Assembly: GCF_001641265.1 (NCBI RefSeq)
Contig: NW_020167526.1
Span: 186,001 to 250,000, forward strand
DNA length: 64,000 nucleotides
Reading direction: 5' to 3'
Source of the DNA: Pseudogymnoascus destructans
Lineage: Eukaryota; Ascomycota; Leotiomycetes; Thelebolales; Thelebolaceae
Part shown: piece by piece, positions 33,407 through 44,500 of the stretch
How positions within the stretch are numbered: position 1 is the first letter of the stretch
Layout: every line of letters begins with the position of its first letter
Notes under the pieces: model-generated
What the model saw: the letters and a program-made list of their open reading frames with translations, nothing else
Told to the model about the DNA's origin: nothing
Databases searched by the model: none
Program-made: the position numbers and the translations under genes

Positions 33407-34801
33407 CTAATACCAATTAGGGTCGTCATGTGAATGCCGTTCTGCTCTCGGGTTGAGGTTTAGTATCCTCTGCCCTGGAATATGTTCTTTGGTGAAATGC
33501 GCCTCGAACATGCCCGATATTGCCCTTCTCCCAATCTCCCCAAACGAATCGTATTCTCCCAGCTCTCCATTACAAGCAGCCCACTCGGGTGACGTCGGCG
33601 TTAAGCCGTCCCCAAGGTCGCACCAACGCGTCACTAAGATCGCGCGCTTGAACGAGTTTGTCGGCCGGTCCTCCATATTTTTTAGCTCGATAAGGTACTC
33701 GCTTGGGCAGTCTGGACATCGCCTCATCGGTCTGCATGATTCACACAGTGTCACAATTGACCGAGGGTCGTAGTGGCGGTGGTGTAGTCTGTCCTTAACT
33801 TTCTGACCCATCGAATCGGGCGGTTTTGGTATATGGCTGAGAGCGCACTTACAAAGCTCCATCAACATGCCGTCTCTCCAATGGGCGCAGGTCGAAAAGT
33901 ATGGGCTATAGTCATCGCGCGAAAAGAGTAGAAGCCGCACTTCGCTCTGGGTAAGTCCGGACTCCGCGTAGCAATAACTGCTCACTCGCATGTGCAGATG
34001 GCCGTTAATAATGGCAAATTGGCTCTGGTGGGACCAATGGTCCTCCTTCCACCGCCGCACCAAAGATTCCACGGGGATTCCGTACGCCGGTCCGTATCGT
34101 TTAGCCTTCGTGACGAGTTGGACAAATGAGAAGGGGAGGTTGCGGCGAGGAGTGATGCGGGTGCGAGGGAACGGAAGATCGAAGGCCTTGGGGCACTTAT
34201 ATAGAGGGTTGTGTGCCGCTGCCGGCTTGAGAGTCTCGTTGCCATGGTGTATGCGGTAGTGGTAGGAAGCGCATAAGAAACACAAAAGGTGGTTTGGGAG
34301 GTATCCGTCCATGGTGAGGAGGAACTGAATCTTGTATTGATGGTTTTCCGGGTGGTATAGCGCTTGCCATGGTCGTAAGCCGAGGCGCCAAAGTAGTCCT
34401 TTGGTAGTAAATGCTAGACTAGCCGCTTCAAATGGCGTTAGATATTCGAGAACTGCATCCCAAATGGGCAACGGTATCTTCGATAGAATGTGGTCTTTAG
34501 GGTGGCACGCAATACCCGTGGCCCTTGAAAGCTGCTGTTCATCGTACACCTCATCGTCATAAACTAAACTATGCAGCAGTGCCGTGTTATCCTGTCTCTC
34601 GCCTAACTGGCTATCAATCATGGCCTCCTTGTGATATATAGGTGATGGGCTCCGTATTTCATATTGAGGTGCGCCCGAGGCTTCCGCTAGCGTATTCACA
34701 GACGCGGTAGGTCTTGGACATTTCTGGAGTTTAGATGAAGCCTTGGGACGAAAGGCCTTTACTAATCGGGTTCCGAAACCGCTACCCTCTCCAGGTGCCA
34801 T
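33407..34801 (-). CDS. F-box domain protein
   Basis: A single exon of 464 aa. The start is the first ATG (34801, MAPGEGSGFGTRL); the frame continues upstream without an ATG. An F-box-like motif lies near residues 108-145 (LSKIPLPIWDAVLEYLTPFEAAS), followed by conserved segments seen in many fungal F-box proteins, including Cys pairs (CFLCASYHYR, CESCRPMRRCPDCPSEYLIE). Such proteins usually link substrates to SCF ubiquitin ligases. The substrate is unknown. Confidence 0.75.
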   Translation of the reverse strand: MAPGEGSGFGTRLVKAFRPKASSKLQKCPRPTASVNTLAEASGAPQYEIRSPSPIYHKEAMIDSQLGERQDNTALLHSLVYDDEVYDEQQLSRATGIACHPKDHILSKIPLPIWDAVLEYLTPFEAASLAFTTKGLLWRLGLRPWQALYHPENHQYKIQFLLTMDGYLPNHLLCFLCASYHYRIHHGNETLKPAAAHNPLYKCPKAFDLPFPRTRITPRRNLPFSFVQLVTKAKRYGPAYGIPVESLVRRWKEDHWSHQSQFAIINGHLHMRVSSYCYAESGLTQSEVRLLLFSRDDYSPYFSTCAHWRDGMLMELCKCALSHIPKPPDSMGQKVKDRLHHRHYDPRSIVTLCESCRPMRRCPDCPSEYLIELKNMEDRPTNSFKRAILVTRWCDLGDGLTPTSPEWAACNGELGEYDSFGEIGRRAISGMFEAHFTKEHIPGQRILNLNPRAERHSHDDPNWY

Positions 34802-35931
34802 ATTACGGAGTTGCTGGTTCAAAATTTGTTGAAGGTATTCGCATAGACGTCATCCCAATGCCGGTAGTCCGTCCCTACGCTAAATTTTATCTAATCTGGG
34901 GTAACCAGATAAGCTACTAACGGTTAATCTAAAAATAGATATGCGAAGGTAGTAAAACAATCACTTCGATCGAGCGGTTTCATACTTCCTAAAAGTTCAG
35001 TTGTTTAATATATATGTATATGAAAGTGCACGGTCAATGCTATAGCCTCGACCCGGCTTCGTGCATTTGCGATTTGGTAAAGTCGAAGGCTGGCACTGGC
35101 GTCGTTGCCTAAAGGTTTGTGGGAGAATATTGGAATATCCTTCTTATTTTTGCGTGATTGCTCGGCTATTTCGACTATTTGTTGCAATATGTGCATGCAC
35201 TTGGGTTCACTTAGTTAGCCATTACCACGGTATTCAGGTGACGTGATATGAAAAAATATGAAATATGATTAAGATTGGACAAATGTTTTGGAGGGTTATG
35301 GAATTTCAGGTTGCATAGAATGACATTGCTAACTTTCTTGATTCGGAAGCCACCATCCGTCAAACCTGTGAATGAATAAGTAACGGTATACACACACACA
35401 TGTGTAGATAAGATTGTCATTGATAAATGAACTATCTCATCGGTTTTATTTCTTTCCATCTATACCGCTCCTGCTCCGCCTCAAACTCGATTTGCATGTC
35501 CGCATCAAGTGCGTTTAAAGCCAGATTTGCACAGCTAGTTTCATGCCAGACTCGGAAGAGAAGCCCTCAGTTATATAGTCATTAGAATCAGGAAAACATG
35601 GCCCATTATTTTTGGCTTACGTACATATTTAGCAAGAGATAGTGGTGTACGAGCAGCCACCGCTGTTGCAGCTCTAACACGATTTTTTGCCATTGTTGCA
35701 TGTGGTACAGCCGTCTGATCGCTTCTCTAACTCTTAATCTAGTGGGTGGTTGCTTGAATAAACGGGTAAAACTCACCACCGTCGCTGCGGCGCAATTAAA
35801 GCCCGGCTTAGACAGTGTAACCTAATCCGCGTCAGCGACTGCCACCTAGAACTCCTCGGTACAAGAGGGTTTTCACGGCGGCGATCATAAATCACCGATT
35901 TCGGATTTATCCAACTTTTGAGTCGGTCGTG
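34802..35931. other. Intergenic region
   Basis: About 1.1 kb, AT-rich to 35800. No gene was recognised. Short features only: an imperfect palindrome ATCTGG..CCAGAT near 34895-34912 and a CACACACA run near 35390. Confidence 0.4.
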
Positions 35932-37292
35932 ATGGAGGATCGCTACATGCTGCCATGTTCTCCATGGCTCCTGTGCGAGGACCGGCCTGTCCGGCCGAAC
36001 CCAACGAACTTGTTTGCGGAGATCACCGACGCGCCATCTGGAATCCCGAGGACCTCCGGTGATGTGCTTGCGGCTGATAACTCCAAAACTTCCAGAGGCA
36101 AAAGCTTATGTTTCACGGTGGGTAGGGGACCCCGGTTCGTGTGGAGGGTGTAGGGTATTGGCCAGGAAGCTGGGTTAGGTGCGAGAGGCGAGTAATCGTC
36201 GTTGTTGGTTATCCGGTCAAAATATATGAACAGAGCTGCTGGTTGCTCTGAGTTATACCAGATATGGAAGTCTTGATATCAATCTTGCCACTTTGGCGCG
36301 GTCAAAGTGCAAAGAAACTGGTGAACAACAAGACAAGCCGTCTGCCGCCTGGACAGCTCGACTTGGGGGCTTTTGGGGGAGAGAATCGTTAGGCTATGCT
36401 CTGGGAAGAGTGATGGCATTTCTAGCGCAAGTCTGACAAGCGCAGGCCATGTCTGTGTATAGAAATCGTCCTTCAGACCCTTCATAAAATCTCGGAGAAA
36501 GCCATAGTCCGTATCGATCTTCTGTCTCAGTGAAATTGAGATGGATTCAAGTAGATCAATGACACCTCTTGGGCTGTTGACTTCTTCACCCATAAGCGCA
36601 TTAAACAACTCCCAGAATGGCACCTGTAGCTCGTATGAATCGAGGAGAGAGAACAGGAGGAGACGCATGTAGGCGCATCACCAGAGTGCTGCCCTGCAGT
36701 TCTTGTAACTCCAACCCTGGAAGATAACCTGGCCCTCATAGTCGTGGGCCCTGAGGCAATGATTACTATTGCGGGTTGGCCGCGACGCTCGATGCGCAGA
36801 AGTGCTCCTGCCGAATGAATGGTGGCTCCGCGGTCCATCACCGCAAATGGGCCAAGCGCAATACTGTTTGTTGATGCTTTGGAGCTCGACATGGCTGACA
36901 GGAGAGGCGGCTTACCTGATGTGCTTCCTGGAAATGTGGAAAGAAAACTGCGCAAGGCCTATACTGGGTTCCGGGCAAGCCATATAACTCGTGAGGGTAG
37001 CCCGAGAGAGCCATTCTCGGTGATATACACTGGCTTCTGGGGTTGCCGCACATTTGGTGGTAATCCGGATATCAAAGCCTTGATACAGTGGTGCGCCGCA
37101 TCTCTTGCTGGTAGCTCAATGAAGTTCATATGCTCAACTTCAGAACAGCATGCATTTGCAGTTAATTTACGAAGCTTCATTGAGTACGCTTCTACCAATG
37201 GCATTAGAACGGACGAACTCCTGCGGATATTACTAGACCTGACGCCAGGTGACCTTGACGGCCTGCAACATCCCATAGAGCATGTCCTCTAA
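35932..37292 (+). pseudogene. Poly(ADP-ribose) glycohydrolase gene broken by an internal inversion
   Basis: The first 18 codons lie on plus (35932-35985, MEDRYMLPCSPWLLCEDR). The next part lies on minus, read from about 36653 to 35986 (FSLLDSYELQVPFWELF, SRRQTACLVVHQFLCTL, ANKFVGFGRT). The rest is again on plus from 36654 (QEETHVGASPECCPAVL, ILFVDALELD, REPFSVIYTGFWGCRTFGG) to TAA-like end at 37292. PARG removes poly(ADP-ribose) from nuclear proteins and its catalytic signature ends in QEE; here that signature is split at the breakpoint. Two further TGA stops (36279-36281 on minus, 36816-36818 on plus) show decay. Reinversion of about 669 bp would restore collinearity but not the stops. Confidence 0.8.
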
Positions 37293-37696
37293 TTTCTAAG
37301 AAGGTCTCATGGTTAATATACACTATAGGTACAATAATGTCTCTTATATCGTATCTTGGTTTCAAATTTCTAAGCCATTTACATGTCTACACGTTGTGTC
37401 ACGGTGGCTACGTTTCACAGCCAAGATCCGCGTAAATATCTGCCCATCATGAGTTAGAAGCGGTCGTACACAGATGTGGGGTAACACAAGGACACCAGGT
37501 CTGAGTTAGATCCAACTGAGACACGCAAATCATCCAAGTATTTTCGAGGTCAGTTAAAAATCGCCATTTGGAATTGCCATTTGCTCAACATCGTTTATTT
37601 GTAATGTATCTTGGCAATATTGAGTCAAGAGGGTTCTATACCACTACGGGTAGATCCCCAGATACCCCTCATTGGGAGGCCAGTCTTCTCAGAACT
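37293..37696. other. Short intergenic region
   Basis: Lies between the PARG pseudogene and the convergent sulfotransferase-like gene. Nothing recognised. Confidence 0.4.
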
Positions 37697-38731
37697 TCAC
37701 CCCCCCCGTTTAGATAGCAGATACTCGTAATCCGGCATGGCCAACTCAACAAAACGCAGCAGCTTCTGTGCCACATGAGAACCAAATTCGTCTTCCCACT
37801 TCACAAATTCCTGCTGGATGTCGATGTCCTTGGAAATCTTTGACATGTCAACGCCAGTGGATTTCTGGATAGTGGAGAACCACGGAACCAGCTCCGTCTT
37901 CGCAGCCTGCCACTCGAAGCTAAGCTGCCGCGGGTCGAGCTGGAACTGGTGGCATAGACGCTCTAGAGCAGCGCGGTCGGACATTGTGTCGTCCGCGTCG
38001 ATCACAGCTGGCTTGCGATGCTGGTTCAGTGGAGAGCTTGACGTGGTCTTTGACCATGTGTTCAGATACCAGTCGTAAAGGATGCGAGACCAACGAAAGG
38101 AGACTTCCACTGGAAAGTCGGAATCGTCAATGTCTGCGCCCAAGCCACTCGTACTGATTTTGTACCAGGAGGGAAATACCAGCGCCGGGTGGCGAATCAA
38201 GAAAACGGGTGAAACCGAGAGCATGAAGTCGTCGGGAAGTAATGTCGGGTTAGTTGAAATTCTCACCTCAGCATCATTCGGCTCCAGCTGGGGAGTGGCG
38301 CAAGGTGGTCGAGGGGCTTCGAGGTTGCTGTCAATTACCGACGGCTTAAGAAATACGCAAATATGCTCTTTCACAAATGCTACCTTGTCCTTATCACTAA
38401 AATAAGCACCGCTCCTGGGAAACTCTTGAGAAACGAGGAAGCTCACCTGCTCACTAGCTTTGCGAATGTCGTCCTCGAGCTTCTTGAAGGCCTCGTGATA
38501 TGACCTTGATACTCCGGTCTTCTCTTGGAATGCGGTTCGGGCCGCCTCGATTTCCGGGCTTTTGCGACTGCACTGTGATTCTATCCCAAAGAAGAACACG
38601 TCTAGGAATGGATATTCGGCGGGGACAACATCGGGGTGGGATTTGAAAATCTTCATGAAGAGGTTTGATGCCGTGCGGGGGTGTGAGAGGATGAACGCAG
38701 GCTTACGGCCTTGTGGTGGTGTGATGGTCAT
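37697..38731 (-). CDS. Sulfotransferase-like P-loop protein
   Basis: A single exon of 344 aa from the ATG at 38731 (MTITPPQGRKPAFILSHPRT). The N-terminal motif HPRTASNLFMKIF is a P-loop-like 5'-phosphosulfate-binding segment as in the sulfotransferase superfamily, and a second typical segment reads VFLIRHPALVFPSWYK. Fungal proteins of this type are often found near secondary-metabolite genes and few have tested activities, so substrate and even catalytic activity are uncertain. No signal peptide or membrane segment was seen, so it is probably cytosolic. Neighbours give no pathway hint. Confidence 0.75.
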   Translation of the reverse strand: MTITPPQGRKPAFILSHPRTASNLFMKIFKSHPDVVPAEYPFLDVFFFGIESQCSRKSPEIEAARTAFQEKTGVSRSYHEAFKKLEDDIRKASEQVSFLVSQEFPRSGAYFSDKDKVAFVKEHICVFLKPSVIDSNLEAPRPPCATPQLEPNDAEVRISTNPTLLPDDFMLSVSPVFLIRHPALVFPSWYKISTSGLGADIDDSDFPVEVSFRWSRILYDWYLNTWSKTTSSSPLNQHRKPAVIDADDTMSDRAALERLCHQFQLDPRQLSFEWQAAKTELVPWFSTIQKSTGVDMSKISKDIDIQQEFVKWEDEFGSHVAQKLLRFVELAMPDYEYLLSKRGG

Positions 38732-39569
38732 ATTTGATGATGTAGTGAGCGTCGTGAGAAAGGATCAAGTGAAGCTGAGGATAGAAAAGAAAACGAACTG
38801 AATATGATTATTTCTGATGCCTGGTTGGGGAAGGTGGGATATATTACGGATATAATATCATGTCGTGTCACGAGGCATTTTCTCCATCCGATCATATAAA
38901 CGGATATCTGTCTTCTAGTCAAACATTCGTTTAGATGACTGAATGACAGCTGAAGCAAGGGTGAAATCCAGGTTCAGCTGCATGGTGGTGACCTACAGGG
39001 CGTTAATTGGATCTGTGACGTGGTACACTGCATACTTATACCTTCCAGATCTAGCTGACTCAACTCTGAGTCGTCGCTATTATTAATGCCTGTAATGGGC
39101 GCGACTATTAATACAAGTGGTATATATATAGCGTGTTACGCGGCTTGGTGTATTGTAGTCTTTTGGCTCGGCGACACATAAGTGTAACCAGGCACCGTTA
39201 CAATTCCCTTAGCCCAATTATAGTATTCATAACTCAGGGATGTATCTCCATGCAATTTCCGTTTCATTCCCCGTCTCACGGGCTGCGATGTGGGCAAATT
39301 TTGCAGTACTGCCAGATCTTTTACGTGGATCAGCCCATATATGGCGGCGGTCGAAACGTACCTCCAAGTCGCAGGGAACCCACAGGTCTGTCTCACCGAA
39401 ATATAATTCGGAGCCGGAGGCAGCCACAAAAAGACTACTCTCATGCTTGACCTACAACATAGTTCCTAGTTCTCTACACATTGGTGGAGCTCAAAAAACG
39501 ACGCCATTGCTTGCGTATTGATCTTTTCCGGAATGCGTTCTGGGCGTTCGGGACGAGTGTGTGTATAGG
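38732..39569. other. Intergenic region and possible 3' exon on minus strand
   Basis: Mostly the upstream region of the preceding gene. A minus-strand ORF at 39227-39427 (GSELYFGETDLWVP.., ending RYIPEL) reads like real protein and could be the last exon of a gene whose upstream part lies right of the Gypsy element (46649-46835). No family was recognised and the link is unproven. Confidence 0.25.
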
Positions 39570-39574
39570 CCAGG

Positions 39575-39813
39575 TGTAAAGTCGTAGGACCCAGGGTCAC
39601 ACGGGAGCTCAGGGAACCAGATCAGTAGGTAGGAAGTAGGATTCAATGCGTAACAATAGGTCTACGTATATACAGCGACTATTGACTGGAGGCCTCACTC
39701 CGAGCCTCCAGCCCCTTATATACAGGAACCCGTAGGCCCTAATTTACCGAGCCCGCCAGGTCCACTGTAAGAGCGTGACACCTCACGTGCCCTCACGTGA
39801 GGGCCGCCTTACA
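39575..39813 (-). repeat. 3' LTR of the chromovirus (239 bp)
   Basis: Plus-strand text TGTAAAGTCG..GGCCGCCTTACA. It contains a CACGTG-centred inverted repeat (CCTCACGTG..CACGTGAGG). Same sequence as 46405-46643. Confidence 0.95.
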
Positions 39814-40211
39814 ATTACCTCCCCCTTCTAGGGAATTGCCCCCAATTCCAGGCATAGAGATCAGGGCTGATTGCGCCCTTGTTTGGGCTTGTTTGGCTTG
39901 TTTGCTCGCGCGTAGGGTGGGTTGTTGTTATCGAACTCGCGCCTGTCAGGGGGGTCCCGTGACCCCCCTTGTTGTTGTGCCGCGGCCACCCCCAGTTGTT
40001 GTGGGCATCGCGCTTAACTCCCACTTCCTACCCAACTTCCTACTTTCCTCACACAACCTCACACCAAGTGCCCGCTCTTCTGGGTTCTTGGGTTCTTCCT
40101 TTTGATCCTCTTCCAAGGTTTGCTTCAAGGATTACTCCCTCTTCGCAAGGTATTTACCTCCCTTCCGTCCTTCGTCTTCAGGGACTGATCTGTGGATTAG
40201 TTCCGTCAATC
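39814..40211 (+). promoter_or_regulatory. Internal upstream region of the antisense accessory gene
   Basis: About 400 bp between the 3' LTR and the accessory ATG. It holds the element's purine tract near the LTR and must carry the promoter of the opposite-strand gene if that gene is expressed. A possible leader-intron donor (AAGGTATTTA) lies near 40148. No ORF of its own is supported. Confidence 0.4.
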
Positions 40212-41518
40212 ATGGCTCCGCGCAAGCAGCCCAAGAAGACAGTGGCGCCTGTCACCACCCCTCTCAAGCGCTCTTCCGCCCAGATGTCTGGGTCTCCCGA
40301 GTTGGAGTCACCTGCCACCCCTACTCCCTTCGGTCCTGCTTCCGTTGCGTCCACCTCTCGCCCTCGCACCGTGCGTCCCTACCGATCACCTTCGGTTGAG
40401 GACGCTCCAGAGGAGGAGGAGGAGGTCGCTGCTCAGTTGGCCGCCAAGGAGATGCGTACGGCGCTGGGGTGGAAGCTTTCTGCGCGCCGCCCAGTTCCAG
40501 AGTCTGTTGGTCCCCTTCGCGCAGGCTCCCGCGACTGCTGCGTCAAGTGTTCAGTCACCTATTACAACTATCCTGGACAGATCTGCTGGGTCCCTGTTGG
40601 CTTGGACAAGTGCGGCGACTGTCTCCAAGGAAACCACCACTGCGTTCCGGTAGGCCTCCTTTTCCTTCTTAGTGGGATATGCTGACAACCAGGCAGGTCG
40701 GTCCTGATCAGAAGGATGCCCTCACTGCCCTGCAGCTCAAGTCCGACGCCTATTTGAACTGTTGCGCTGACGACGAGGACGCTGGGCTGGAACATAATTC
40801 GGTCGCCACCCGTGAGGCTCTGGCCTCCCTCCTCTTTGCCCAACGCGAGTTCACTACCGCTGATAAGGGCAAGGAGCCTCGCACCCTGAAGGTCAAGAAT
40901 AAGGGTAAGAGAGCTGCTACGTCCTTCCACGAGGAACCTGTTGCGCCTCTCCCTGAGGCTGGGGGCCCCGTCGTCCGCAACCTCAACGACCCACGCCAAG
41001 CCCTTCTTCACCACGCTGAGACCCTTGCTGAGCTGGATCAGGCCAAAACCAAGGCTCTCAAGGCTGCTGCTGCTATGTTCCACGCCGCTACTGATGCGGC
41101 TCTAGACGCCTACCAGGTTGGCCTCAACGCCCACGTCGCCGCCCTGAAGTTTGTCGTAGGTTTGTGATTCCCATCCTTCCTGGACGTTTTGCTGACCCTG
41201 TGGGTAGCTCGAGTGAGGCCTGTCCTGCCCTCCGCGCCCTTGTCGGTAGGACCTATTCTCCTGCCTACGCCTGCGGATTACGATCGTGCTCTTTTTGAGC
41301 GTTTGTTTGTGCGTCCAGACCAGTGGCGCTTCAATCCACGCCCTGCCCCCGTCGTCGCCCCCTTGTCTGACGCGCGCATTTCTTCTAGGTCTGGGTCGGG
41401 GTCTGCTTCTGGGTCTGTGAGCCCTTCTCCTTCGGAACTTGACGCGTTGTTTTTTTCCCTTAGTTTAGGACAATACACTACATTGCCTTCTGCGTCTGTT
41501 CCTTGTGATATGCCTTGA
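40212..41518 (+). CDS. Spliced accessory protein on the antisense strand of the chromovirus
   Basis: Three exons (40212-40649, 40697-41159, 41208-41518) encode about 403 aa in one open frame. The introns (47 and 48 bp) have GT..AG ends and CTGAC branch sites. I do not recognise a family. The N-terminus is basic (MAPRKQPKKTVAPVTT) and Pro/Ser-rich, then acidic. A Cys/His cluster about residues 104-144 reads RDCCVKCSVTYYN, ICWVPVGLDKCGDC and GNHHCVPV, and could bind zinc. A helical, Ala-rich segment follows (TLAELDQAKTKALKAAAAM), then a Ser-rich C-terminus. Its 3' end overlaps the end of pol by 41 bp tail-to-tail. No start-stop damage was seen. A nuclear or RNA/DNA-binding role is a guess from composition. 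Confidence 0.65.
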
Positions 41519-44500
41519 TTAACGGTAGTCCTACGTCAAGCTTTGGAACCCACTGATCGTCAGCTGCAGTGTAGCCTGCCCACCTAATCAGGTATTCCTC
41601 TCGGATTCCTCTACCCCTCCGCACAGTCCTGTGGTCTAGGACTGCCTCGACCTTGTATTCTTCTTCCCCATCCACGATCTCTGGATCTGGTGGAGGATCG
41701 GCCTTCTCAACGCCTTCCCGATACCTCTCGAGTAGGGAGACGTGGAACACGTCGTGAATCGCCTTATACCGTGGGGGAAGCCTCAATCGATACGCCTGTT
41801 TACCTATCCGCCCGGTGATCTCATACGGTCCGAGCCACCGGTGACCTAGCTTCCTACTTGGCTGGGTGGTTCTGATATTCTTGGCAGAAAGCCACACCCG
41901 TTCGCCGACCATGAACTGCATTGGCTTGTGGATCTTGTTATATCCTCGGACTTGGGCTTCCTTCGATCTCGCCCAGGCCTCTTCAAGCTCCTTTCGTAGG
42001 TCGAGGATCTTCTGGACTCGGTCTCTTGCAACCGGCACCTCCCTTCTCATGGGGTCGTCCTCGATCCCTTGCCGCAGGTCGATGTTGATACCGTATCGAG
42101 CCTGATTTGGCGACATCTGGATGGAATCGTGGAAGGCATTATTGTAGGTAAGCTCCGCGAAGTGAAGAAGTTCTACCCAATTGTCCTGGTGCTGATTGCA
42201 GTGTAGGCGTAGGTAGGCCTCAATATTCTGGTTCTGCCTTTCCGTCTGGCCGTCAGATTGAGGGTGGAAGGCAGTCGATAGGTTCCGCCGTACTTTGAGG
42301 TGGAAACAGAAGGCCGACCAGAAGTGGCACGTAAATACGCTGCCGCGGTCTGTAATTATTTCAGCAGGAATTCCAAAGTCCTTAACCCAATACTCAAGGA
42401 AGACCCGCCCCAACTCGGTGGCAGTAATGGTCTTCCGGCAGGGTATATATTTGGATACCTTGGTGTATCGGTCTACGATTACCAAAATGGAGTCTGAAGC
42501 CTTAGCTTGGTCTGCTCCTATACTAGGCGGCAGATCTGTGATGAAGTCCATACTTATGGACTCAAAGGGCTTAGTAGGCATTCTGAGGCCTTGCATTTCG
42601 CCGTAGGGTCTATGCCGTACCGGCTTGATCCGCTGGCACCGATCGCAGCCACGTACGTACTCCCTGGCTTCCTGGTCTAATCCAGGCCAGTAGTATTTCC
42701 GTCGGATCAGTTCCTGGGTCTTCTTATATCCGAAGTGCCCAGCCAAAGGGTCGTCGTGGCAAATCTTGAAGATTTCCATACGTACTGCCTGATTGGGAGG
42801 CACGTAGGCTGCTCCCTTGAAGCGTAGGATGCCTGCATCGTCTACTCTCCAACCTGAAGAGCCCTTCGCCCACGCCGGCCCTGCTTCTCTGGCCCTGTGA
42901 ACAGCGAGCTCGTCAGCCGCTTGAAGGGTTTTGATCAGATCCGCTAAGGGTTCGGCCGTGGCACTGTAGGCGCTCTCTCCCTGAGCCATGGCTGCCACCA
43001 TAACTCGAGGGACAACGAGACCTGGACTCTTGGTGTCCTTACTCTGGTCTTCGCCCAGTGTGGTGCCTACTTCTTGTAAGTCAGCCACTACCCGCCTCAT
43101 CTGCAGGGCTTCTTCTCCTGCCTGTATGGCTTTCTGGAGCTTGTTTCGAAGGGTAGGAAGCATCACGTTCTGGCTACCCTTCTCTTCCTCATAGTCTGGT
43201 CTCCTAGACGGCCCATCTGCGGGGTTGGTCTTGCCAGCTCGATAGGATATTTGGAAGTCGTAGGCTGACAACGCCTGCGCCCACCGCGCCTGCCTTCTTG
43301 TGAGGGCGGTGGTTTCCATGAAGTATTTCAGGTTGTTGTGATCCGTCAGGACCTCGATTGGGTGTTGGCTACCCTCTAGGTAATGCCTCCACTGTTCGAA
43401 AGATCTCACGATCGCCAAGAGCTCTTGGTCGTGGACCTCATAGTTCAGCTCTGCTGGCTCCAGCTTTTTGCTGAAGAAGGCGACTGGGTGCCACCCACCC
43501 CTTCGTTCTGGGGTTTCTTCTACATATTGGGAAAGATTCCCTGCCAACCCGAAGCCGGAGGAGTCTGTCTCAAGTCTAATCTTACAGCTTGGATCGAAAT
43601 GGACTAACATGGGAGCTGTGGTGAAGGCCTCCTTGAGGCGATCGAACGCGCCCTGCTGCATTGCTCCCCACACAAAGGGCCCGGTCTGTTTACCGGCCTT
43701 GGCCCCCTTCATAAGGCCAGTCAAGGGTGCCACAACAGAGGAGTACTGCTCTATGAAGCGTCGGTAAAAGTTGGCGAAGCCGAGAAACACCTGGACCTCT
43801 CGGTAGGTCTTGGGTGTAGGCCACTCAGCTATCGCAGCAACCCGGTCGCCTTCCATAGCCACTCCTTCTGTTGTGACGGTATATCCAAGGAAGCCTACCT
43901 GTTTGGTATTGAACTCGCACTTTGAGAGCTTTACATATAGGTTCGCCTCTCGTAGGCGACCTAGGACCTCCTGTACGTGGTGGGTATGTTCCTCCTCTTT
44001 AGAGGAATAAATAAGGATATCGTCGAGGTATACAACGCATATCGTATCAACGAGCCCTTCGAGGGTCTCGTTCATATAGGCCTGAAACGTGGCTGGCGCG
44101 TTGGCCAAGCCAAAAGGCATCACTTTGTACTCAAAGTGGCCGTAACGAGTGCGGAAGGCGGTCTTCCACTCGTCGCCTGGGCGGATCCGGATCCTGTGGT
44201 AGGCGTTCCTAATATCAAGCTTTGTGAAGACCTTTGCTCCTTGGAGCCGATCCAAGGTCTCTGTGATCAGCGGCAAGGGGTGCCTATTCTTTACGGTGAT
44301 CTTATTCAGACCCCTATAATCCACGCAGAGGCGTAGACTGCCGTCCTTCTTCTGTACGAACAGTATGGGCGCGCCCGCTGGGCTTATGCTCCTCTGGATC
44401 CAACCCTTCCTTTCGCTTGATTGAAGGTATTCCCGGAGTGTGGCCAACTCCGTCTCAGATAGGTTGTATACCGGGCCGTAAGGCGGCTCTTGCATGCTGG

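Noticed and set aside
34802..34822. Longer N-terminus for the F-box protein.
   Set aside because: The upstream frame starts at TTG; 34801 is the first ATG.
35590..35830. A Cys-rich translation that might be a small secreted protein.
   Set aside because: No start codon with a signal peptide precedes it and the frame is short; not supportable.
39133..39521. Overlapping plus-strand frames left of the chromovirus.
   Set aside because: They are shadows of a more protein-like minus-strand frame and carry no motif.
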